Positions 58,166 to 64,000 of a DNA stretch of 64,000 nt are shown piece after piece. A program made the position numbers and the translations under genes. Position 1 is the first letter of the stretch. The number at the start of each line of letters is the position of its first letter. The DNA lies in the NCBI GenBank assembly GCA_937927415.1, contig CALBDS010000063.1:11331-75330 (forward strand), read 5' to 3'. The stretch comes from an uncultured Rhodospirillaceae bacterium. Lineage in GTDB: Bacteria > Pseudomonadota > Alphaproteobacteria > Azospirillales > Azospirillaceae. Below the pieces are notes generated by a model. The model had not been told where the DNA came from. It was given only the letters and a program-made list of their open reading frames with translations, and did not search any database.

Positions 58166-58696
58166 ATGAAGATTTTCGGCCTGACGGGCTGGAGCGGCAG
58201 CGGCAAGACCACGCTGATCGTGTCGCTGATCCCGGTGCTGGTGCGCCGCGGCCTGACCGTGTCCACCATGAAGCACGCCCACAAGGGCTTCGACATCGAC
58301 CATCCCGGCAAGGACAGCTTCAACCACCGCCTGTCCGGCGCCACCGAGGTGCTGGTCAGCTCCCCCTTGCGCTGGGCCTTGATGCATGAGTTGCGGGGGG
58401 AGGATGAACCCGCCCTCGACGACCTGCTGCCGAAGATGTCCCCGGTGGACCTGCTGCTGGTGGAAGGGTTCAAGCGCCAGCCCCACCCCAAACTGGAGGT
58501 GTGGCGGGCCGTGGTGGGCAAGCCCCTGATCGCCCCCACCGACCCGTCGATCGTGGCGGTGGCCAGCGACGGGCCGGTGCCGGAATCCCCGGTGCCGGTG
58601 CTGCGCCTGGACGATCCTGAGGCCGTGGCCGATCTGGTGGTGGCGCGGGCGACCGTGATACAAAGTGAAAGAGTGGAACAGGACGACGGGTCATGA
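58166..58696 (+). CDS. mobB: Molybdopterin-guanine dinucleotide biosynthesis adaptor MobB
   Basis: GTP-binding helper of MobA in making the guanine dinucleotide form of the molybdenum cofactor. The 176-residue protein has the P-loop GWSGSGKT at 8-15, STMKHAHKGFDIDHPGKDS, and DLLLVEGFKRQPHPKLEVWR. ATG 58166 gives the family N-terminus; a GTG at 58148 overlapping the pgsA stop is also in frame and would suggest coupling. Its TGA overlaps the next ATG (ATGA). Confidence 0.94.
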   Translation: MKIFGLTGWSGSGKTTLIVSLIPVLVRRGLTVSTMKHAHKGFDIDHPGKDSFNHRLSGATEVLVSSPLRWALMHELRGEDEPALDDLLPKMSPVDLLLVEGFKRQPHPKLEVWRAVVGKPLIAPTDPSIVAVASDGPVPESPVPVLRLDDPEAVADLVVARATVIQSERVEQDDGS

Positions 58697-59985
58697 AGCT
58701 GCGCTCGATGGACATCAAGGGGTTCCGGGGCCTGACCGAACTCCACCTGGATTTCCATCAGCGGCTGACGGTGATCGTCGGGGAAAACGGCATCGGCAAG
58801 ACCAGCGTGCTGGATGCGCTGGCGATTTTGCTCGACCAGTATCTGGCCCGGTATGTCCGCGGCTCGGCCCAGAAGGCGCGGCAGATCAAGGATTCGGATA
58901 TTAATCAATTCCCTGCAGGATTATTTCAATTTTGTGGCTTGAAAATTGATGTTGATGTTTCTGTTAGCGAAGTTGTTGAGTGGATGATTGTTCGTGATTG
59001 GCTGAGAGAGAAAACGAGTCTGCCTCAGAAGAGTAATTTCTCACACCTTAATAAATACATTGAGGATAAAATTCAGAAAAATGGGTTCTCACTGAAGGGT
59101 GAAAGTCTTCTGATTTATTATGGGCAAAAGCGAGTCGGAATTGATGTTCCGTCGCGTAATAGGGATAGTCTGGGATTTGGGCCAGAAGTAGCGTTTCGCT
59201 CTTCTCTGGAGCCTACAAGTCTGGATTTTAGGGAATTCGTTGCATGGTTTCGTGATAGAAGCCTACTAGAAGCCCAGCATTGGCAAGATAATAAAAGCTA
59301 TCGTGATGTTCAACTTGAAGCCGTTCGCCAAGCCATGGAAGGAGAGGCAGGATTTTCTGGTCCTATTTATCAAATGAAATCTCCTTCTGGTCTCTATATA
59401 TACAAAAGAGGGGCGGGTGGTGGCGAGCAAATTCTTTGGTTTAATCAGCTTTCCAGCGGCGAAAAGACCTTCCTCGCCTTGGCCGGTGACCTCGCACGCC
59501 GGCTTGCCATGCTCAATCCCGAGATGGAGCGTCCCTTGGAGGGTGAAGGGATCGTCTTGATCGACGAGGTGGAGTTGCATCTCCATCCCCGCTGGCAGAG
59601 ACGGTTCATTCCCTGGCTGATGGAGACCTTTCCCAACTGCCAGTTCGTCGTCACCACCCATTCGCCCCAGGTGTTGGGCGAGGTGGAGGCGGAGTGCATT
59701 CGCATCCTGCGCACGGCACCCAAGGGGGCTTTGGACGCCCTTGTGCCGCGAGAAACCTATGGGTGGGACAGCAATTACATCCTGCAAAGTGTTCTGGGCG
59801 CGGATGAGCGGAGCCAGGAGGTCAAAGCACGCTTGGATGACCTGGAAAACGCCATATCCGACGGTGCGCTTGACCGAGCGGCGGAGCTTTTGGCCGGGTT
59901 GAGGCGGGATATCGAAGGCAATCCGCCGGAACTGACCATCGCTCAGGCCCGACTCGACCGGCGGCAACGGCGGGGCGATGCATGA
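58693..59985 (+). CDS. PtuA-like ABC/SMC-type ATPase of a Septu-like defence system
   Basis: A 430-residue ATPase of the AAA_15/OLD-like SMC group. Walker A GENGIGKT is at 30-37, the ABC signature LSSGEK at 253-258, Walker B IVLIDE at 287-292, a D-loop ELHLHP at 294-299 and the switch histidine at 323 (TTHSPQ). Followed with a 4-bp overlap by an HNH gene, it matches PtuA of Septu. The DNA coding residues about 67-252 is strikingly AT-rich while both ends are GC-rich like the host. It overlaps mobB by 4 bp. In known systems PtuA forms a ring-like complex that controls PtuB; that role here is inferred. Confidence 0.85.
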   Translation: MKLRSMDIKGFRGLTELHLDFHQRLTVIVGENGIGKTSVLDALAILLDQYLARYVRGSAQKARQIKDSDINQFPAGLFQFCGLKIDVDVSVSEVVEWMIVRDWLREKTSLPQKSNFSHLNKYIEDKIQKNGFSLKGESLLIYYGQKRVGIDVPSRNRDSLGFGPEVAFRSSLEPTSLDFREFVAWFRDRSLLEAQHWQDNKSYRDVQLEAVRQAMEGEAGFSGPIYQMKSPSGLYIYKRGAGGGEQILWFNQLSSGEKTFLALAGDLARRLAMLNPEMERPLEGEGIVLIDEVELHLHPRWQRRFIPWLMETFPNCQFVVTTHSPQVLGEVEAECIRILRTAPKGALDALVPRETYGWDSNYILQSVLGADERSQEVKARLDDLENAISDGALDRAAELLAGLRRDIEGNPPELTIAQARLDRRQRRGDA

Positions 59986-60635
59986 AGCATTCCCCCAAAC
60001 GCCCGGAGCCAAGCGAGTTACAGGTATGGAAAGAACTGGAGAATTCAGATTGGCAGCCTTCGTGGGATGATCTGCCTGGAGCGGTTATGCGTAGTATTCG
60101 CTCTGCTCTGTTGGCGGAGCAGGGGTATGTCTGCGCCTATTGCGGCTGTACCGTGAAGGCCGACGGCAGCGACAGCCACATCGAACATTTCTGGCCGCGC
60201 TCGCATTATCCGACTCGTGACATAGACTACGAGAACCTGTTCATAAGCTGCGGCCCAAAGGGAGGGCGGGGAGCACCAAGGATTTGCGGTGACGCAAAAG
60301 CGGATTGGCATGATCCGGCAAACACCGATGTGATTCCGTCCCACCCGGACAGTGAGCGGCGCTTTTCCTACAATGGCAACGGCAAGGTCCGGCCCTCCCG
60401 CCAGGGGGATGCTCTTGTCAAGACCCTGATTGAAGATGTCCTGAATCTGAATGATCCGTCGTTGATCGAAAAACGGAAGCGGATCATTGCGGGGGCGGAG
60501 CGTGCTCTCGCACAAGACGTGGCCTTCCTGGACGACACGATCGCCGGTTGGCGTTCGGTGGATGCCGAGGGCCGTGTGCAGGATCTCGGCCATGTGGCGG
60601 CTCTCTATTTGGAACAAGAGCGGAAATTCCTGTGA
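59982..60635 (+). CDS. PtuB-like HNH endonuclease of a Septu-like defence system
   Basis: A 217-residue protein of the HNH nuclease group that accompanies PtuA and retron-linked ATPases. The zinc knuckle is C51-x2-C54 and C90...C102, and the nuclease core is HIEHFWPRS with His66 and His69, followed by NLFISC (Asn85). The C-terminal half is helical. It starts within the end of the ATPase gene (ATGA overlap). By analogy it is the toxic nuclease released or activated on phage infection; its target, DNA or tRNA, cannot be told. No reverse transcriptase is nearby, so this is not a retron. Confidence 0.82.
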   Translation: MKHSPKRPEPSELQVWKELENSDWQPSWDDLPGAVMRSIRSALLAEQGYVCAYCGCTVKADGSDSHIEHFWPRSHYPTRDIDYENLFISCGPKGGRGAPRICGDAKADWHDPANTDVIPSHPDSERRFSYNGNGKVRPSRQGDALVKTLIEDVLNLNDPSLIEKRKRIIAGAERALAQDVAFLDDTIAGWRSVDAEGRVQDLGHVAALYLEQERKFL

Positions 60636-60693
60636 CCCCGGCGGCCAATCCGCTCTGACCGTTCCGCCGCTTTGTTGTAACAATTTCGTCATA

Positions 60694-60722
60694 TTGTCGA
60701 TGCGACCCCGGCGGCCTATGGT
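60694..60722 (+). promoter_or_regulatory. Probable promoter of the Na/Pi cotransporter gene
   Basis: TTGTCG at 60694-60699, 17 bp, then TATGGT at 60717-60722. Just upstream, TTGTAAC (60675-60681) and TCGTCAT (60686-60692) resemble two halves of a Pho box with the right 11-bp period, but the match is weak. Confidence 0.45.
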
Positions 60723-60822
60723 TGTGTGACGCGGCCGGCTTCCGCGCACCCATGCCTCCGATTCCACGCCTGTGCCGCTGCCGGCCTCCTTCCATCACAT
60801 CGTTGCAGTGGGGGGTGCCGGC

Positions 60823-62532
60823 ATGGCGGCGACGCATGTTCTTCTGGGTCTGGCGGGCAACGTGGTGCTGTTGCTGTGGGGGCTGCACATGGTGCAGACG
60901 GGGCTGGTGCGGGCGTTCGGCGCCCGCCTGCGATCCGTGCTCGCCAACGGCCTGGGCAACCGCGGCACGGCGTTTCTGGCGGGCTTGGGCGTCACCACCC
61001 TGTTGCAGAGCAGCACCGCCACCGGGCTGATGGTCAGCGGATTCGCCGCCGGCGGCATGATGGGGCTGGTGCCGGCGCTGGCGGTCATGCTGGGGGCCAA
61101 TGTGGGCACGACGCTGATCGTGCAGGTGATGGCCTTCGACGTGGCGGCGGTGGCGCCGGTGCTGCTGCAGGCCGGGTTCATCGCCTTTCGCCGCGGGGCC
61201 AAGACGCGCATCCATGACATGGGGCGGGTGGGCATCGGGCTGGGGCTGATGCTGCTGGCGCTGCACCTGCTGCTGCTGACGCTGGAGGCGGCGGAATCGG
61301 CGCCCCACCTGCGGGACATGCTGGGGATTCTGACCACCGATCCGCTGCTGGCGCTGCTGCTGGCGGCGGTGCTGACCTGGGCCGCGCATTCCAGCGTGGC
61401 GGTGGTGCTGCTGATCGCCTCGCTGGCCGGCGGGCAGGTCATCACGCCGGAAGCGGCGGTGGTGATGGTGGCCGGGGCCAATCTGGGCAGTGCGGTCAAC
61501 CCGCTGATCGAAGGGCCGGGCAGCGGCGGCCCCCACCGCGATCCGGCGGCTCGGCGGCTGCCGGTGGGCAATTTCATCAACCGGCTGGCGGGCTGTGCGG
61601 TGGTGCTGGCGCTGGTGCACCCTCTGGCGGTGCTGCTGGCGGCGGTGCCGGGCGGGCCGGAGCGGCTGGCGGCCAACATGCACACCCTGTTCAATCTGGG
61701 AACCGCGCTGCTGTTCATCGGGCCGCTGCCGTGGCTGGCCCGGCTGCTGGCGCGGCTGTTGCCCGAGCGGGAGCCGGAGAGCGACCCGGCGCTGCCCCGC
61801 TACCTCGACCCGGCGGCGCTGCGGGCGCCCCATGTGGCCATCGCCAACGCCGGGCGGGAGGTGCTGCGCATGGCCGACACGGTGGAAGCCATGCTGCGCG
61901 CCACGCGGGAGGTTCTGCGCACCGACGACCGCAAGCGGGTGGCCGAGATCCGCCGCATGGATGATGTGCTGGACGGGCTGCACGACGCCATCAAGCGTTA
62001 CCTGACCCGCATCCAGGTGGAGGATCTGGACGAGCGTGACGCCCGCCGGGTGGCCGAGGTGCTGACGCTCGCCATCAATCTGGAGCATGTGGGCGACATC
62101 ATCGACCGCAACCTGATGGATCTGGCCGCCAAGAAGATCAAACGCAGCTTGCGTTTTTCCGACGAAGGGGCGGCGGAGATCGAAGGCATCCTGGAACGGG
62201 TGATCGAAACCGTGCGGCTGGCGGCGGTGGTGTTCGTGTCGGAGGACCGCCGGGCCGCCCGCACCCTGATGCGGGAGAAGGAGATCATCCGCGACCGCGA
62301 GGCCCAGGCCATCGACGCCCATTTCGCCCGCCTGCGGGCCGGGCGGCTGGAGAGCCTGGAAACCAGTGCGCTGCACCTGGACATCCTGCGCGACCTGCGG
62401 CGGGTCAACGCCCATCTTGCCACCGCCGCCTATCCGGTGTTGGACCAGTCGGGCGAGTTGCGCCCCAGCCGACTGCGGAGCGTGGACGAGGACAATCGTC
62501 ACCAGATCATCGCCGGACCGTCACGGGCATGA
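60823..62532 (+). CDS. Na/Pi cotransporter family protein with C-terminal PhoU domain
   Basis: A 569-residue membrane protein that probably imports phosphate with sodium. The two inverted halves carry the QSSTAT motif (Gln62-Ser63-Ser64) and HSSVAV, and each has a GAN-x-G motif (GANVGTT, GANLGSA). After about eight membrane segments, residues 340-560 form a helical PhoU domain with the double acidic pattern (RRMDDVLDGLHDAIKRYL), which may sense phosphate state. ATG 60823 is preferred for the usual family start; GTG 60772 would add 17 residues. Confidence 0.9.
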   Translation: MAATHVLLGLAGNVVLLLWGLHMVQTGLVRAFGARLRSVLANGLGNRGTAFLAGLGVTTLLQSSTATGLMVSGFAAGGMMGLVPALAVMLGANVGTTLIVQVMAFDVAAVAPVLLQAGFIAFRRGAKTRIHDMGRVGIGLGLMLLALHLLLLTLEAAESAPHLRDMLGILTTDPLLALLLAAVLTWAAHSSVAVVLLIASLAGGQVITPEAAVVMVAGANLGSAVNPLIEGPGSGGPHRDPAARRLPVGNFINRLAGCAVVLALVHPLAVLLAAVPGGPERLAANMHTLFNLGTALLFIGPLPWLARLLARLLPEREPESDPALPRYLDPAALRAPHVAIANAGREVLRMADTVEAMLRATREVLRTDDRKRVAEIRRMDDVLDGLHDAIKRYLTRIQVEDLDERDARRVAEVLTLAINLEHVGDIIDRNLMDLAAKKIKRSLRFSDEGAAEIEGILERVIETVRLAAVVFVSEDRRAARTLMREKEIIRDREAQAIDAHFARLRAGRLESLETSALHLDILRDLRRVNAHLATAAYPVLDQSGELRPSRLRSVDEDNRHQIIAGPSRA

Positions 62533-62591
62533 AACAATAGATTGCGAAGAAAGGGACTTTCGGTTGTCTCTTTCGACGGAGTGCGTGTTTC

Positions 62592-63941
62592 ATGTTTCGT
62601 ACCATGATGCTGGCCGGGGCAGCACTGGCCTTGTCCGTTTCGGCGGCTCAGGCGCAGCAGGCGTTTCCCGCCACGCTGGCCGGTCATGCCATCCTGCCCG
62701 CCAAGACCTTCATCGAGGCGCCGGCCGACGCGCCGGAGGATCTGAAGGTGTCGGGCAAGTTCACCAACGGCCGCCGTGCGGACGCGCTGGGGGCGGTGAT
62801 GGGGCTGTCGGGCAAGCGTCCGACCGGCATCGCGGTGCCGTTCCAGGGCCAGCCGATCCAGGGCCATTCCGGCATCAAGCGCATGGCCGACGGCAGCTTC
62901 TGGATCCTGACCGACAATGGCTTCGGGTCGAAGGCCAGTTCGCCCGACTCGATGCTGTACCTGAACCACTACACCATCGATTTCGCCGCCGGCACCTTCA
63001 CCCGGCTGGGCACCATCTTCCTGCACGACCCCGACAAGAAGGTGCCGTTCCGCATCGTCCATGAAGGCACGGCCAAGCGGTACCTGACGGGCAGCGATTT
63101 CGACACCGAAGGTTTCCAGATCATCGGCGATAGCGTGTGGATCGGCGACGAGTTCGGCCCCTTCATCATCAAGGCCGACATGACCGGCAAGGTGCTGGCG
63201 GTCTATGACACGGTGGTGGACGGCAAGCCGGTGCGCTCGCCCGACAACCCGGCGGTGACGACTCCGGCGTCGCCCAACGGGACGGTGGCGTTCAACGCCC
63301 GCCGCTCCAAGGGCTTCGAAGGGCTGGCGTCGTCCAAGGACGGGCGTTTCCTCTATGCCCTGCTGGAAGGTGCTCTGTGGGACGCCGAAAAGAAGGATTA
63401 TGAAAAGACCGCCGACGGCCGGGAATACCTGCGCATCATCGAATTCGACGTGGCGAAGGAAGCCTGGACCGGGCGGACGTGGCAGTACGTTCTGGAACAG
63501 AACGGGCTGGCCATCGGCGATTTCAACATGATCGACGCCACCACCGGCCTCATCATCGAACGCGACAACAACGAAGGCACCGCCGACAAGGCCTGTGCCC
63601 AGGGCCAGGCGGAAGACGGCTGCTTTCCCACCCCCGCCGCCTTCAAGCGGGTCTACAAGATCGAACTGACCGACGCCAACGCCGGCGGCCCGGTGCGCAA
63701 GATCGGCTACATCGACCTGATGAAGATCGCCGACCCGGAGAAAAAAGCGCGCAAGCCGCTGACCGACGGCGTTCTGACCTTCCCGTTCTTCACCATCGAG
63801 AACGTGGACGTGGTGGACGGCACCCACATCGTGGTGGGCAACGACAACAACCTGCCGTTCTCGTCGAGCCGCAGCCCGAACGAGGCCGACGACAATGAAA
63901 TGGTGCTGCTGTCGGTGCCGGAGTTCCTGAAGGCCAAGTGA
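62592..63941 (+). CDS. Secreted esterase-like phytase-family protein
   Basis: A 449-residue exported protein with a clear signal peptide (cleavage near AQA-QQ). The body is of the esterase-like/phytase-like beta-propeller type: GHSGIKRMADGSFWILTDNGFGSK, DFDTEGFQIIGDSVWIGDEFGP, KGFEGLASSKDGRFLYALLEG and a late VVGNDNNLPFSSSR. The family is found in the periplasm or outside the cell and is thought to act on phosphate esters, but activity is rarely shown. It follows the phosphate transporter by 59 bp, which supports a role in phosphorus gain. Confidence 0.85.
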   Translation: MFRTMMLAGAALALSVSAAQAQQAFPATLAGHAILPAKTFIEAPADAPEDLKVSGKFTNGRRADALGAVMGLSGKRPTGIAVPFQGQPIQGHSGIKRMADGSFWILTDNGFGSKASSPDSMLYLNHYTIDFAAGTFTRLGTIFLHDPDKKVPFRIVHEGTAKRYLTGSDFDTEGFQIIGDSVWIGDEFGPFIIKADMTGKVLAVYDTVVDGKPVRSPDNPAVTTPASPNGTVAFNARRSKGFEGLASSKDGRFLYALLEGALWDAEKKDYEKTADGREYLRIIEFDVAKEAWTGRTWQYVLEQNGLAIGDFNMIDATTGLIIERDNNEGTADKACAQGQAEDGCFPTPAAFKRVYKIELTDANAGGPVRKIGYIDLMKIADPEKKARKPLTDGVLTFPFFTIENVDVVDGTHIVVGNDNNLPFSSSRSPNEADDNEMVLLSVPEFLKAK

Positions 63942-64000
63942 GCAGCGGGGCGGCAGCCCCATAGGCGCTAGGATAAGGGTGGACGAGAGGAATCTCGGTG

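Noticed and set aside
58693..60635. Retron (Ec78-like) instead of Septu
   Set aside because: No reverse transcriptase gene or msr-msd-like RNA is seen upstream; mobB is directly adjacent.
60675..60692. A true Pho box before the Na/Pi transporter
   Set aside because: Only about 9 of 14 defined bases match and the distance to the -10 is too long; kept only as a hint.

Overview
The window is a high-GC bacterial chromosome segment whose proteins and gene order fit an alphaproteobacterium of the Rhodospirillales/Azospirillaceae type. Supporting signs are a small 97-nt 4.5S RNA just upstream of dnaX-ybaB-recR, an alphaproteobacterial arrangement of the secE-nusG-rplKAJL-rpoBC, str, S10, spc and alpha clusters with no rpsD in the last, two nearly identical tuf genes, and protein N-termini typical of that order. 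The genus cannot be fixed from the sequence alone.

Layout. 1-15.4 kb is mixed metabolism and information processing: the 3' end of a thiolase gene, an omega-amino acid:pyruvate aminotransferase, a secreted protein, a small zinc-ribbon protein, nhaA behind a probable Li+ (nhaA-I) riboswitch, a Pmp3/YqaE-type mini membrane protein, hemN behind an FNR/FixK box, a MASE3-PAS-HD-GYP cyclic-di-GMP phosphodiesterase, the SRP RNA with dnaX-ybaB-recR, a methyltransferase, a TPR-glycosyltransferase-like protein, tRNA-Thr and rlmB. 15.4-48.8 kb is one long block of translation and transcription genes, nearly all on the + strand: tRNA-Tyr, tRNA-Gly, tuf, tRNA-Trp, secE, nusG, rplKAJL, rpoBC, a small coiled-coil protein with MATKDD repeats, rpsL-rpsG-fusA-tuf, the full S10 and spc clusters with secY and adk, then rpsM-rpsK-rpoA-rplQ. 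Promoters are visible before tRNA-Tyr, before rpsL, at the 3' end of the second tuf (driving S10), and before rpsM.

48.8-64 kb is mixed again: a DedA/YqaA membrane protein, small unknown proteins, rarA, a DUF429-like protein, a cupin, a methyltransferase-like protein, a FolM/PTR1-type reductase, then uvrC-pgsA-mobB running by 4-nt overlaps into a two-gene ATPase plus HNH-nuclease module that matches the Septu (PtuA/PtuB) anti-phage architecture. The window ends with a Na/Pi cotransporter fused to a PhoU domain and a secreted phytase-like esterase.

The most unusual parts are the Septu-like pair coupled to a molybdenum-cofactor gene, the sharply AT-rich block confined to the middle of its ATPase between the P-loop and the ABC signature, and the AT-rich, repeat-flanked, DnaA-box-containing region upstream of uvrC.
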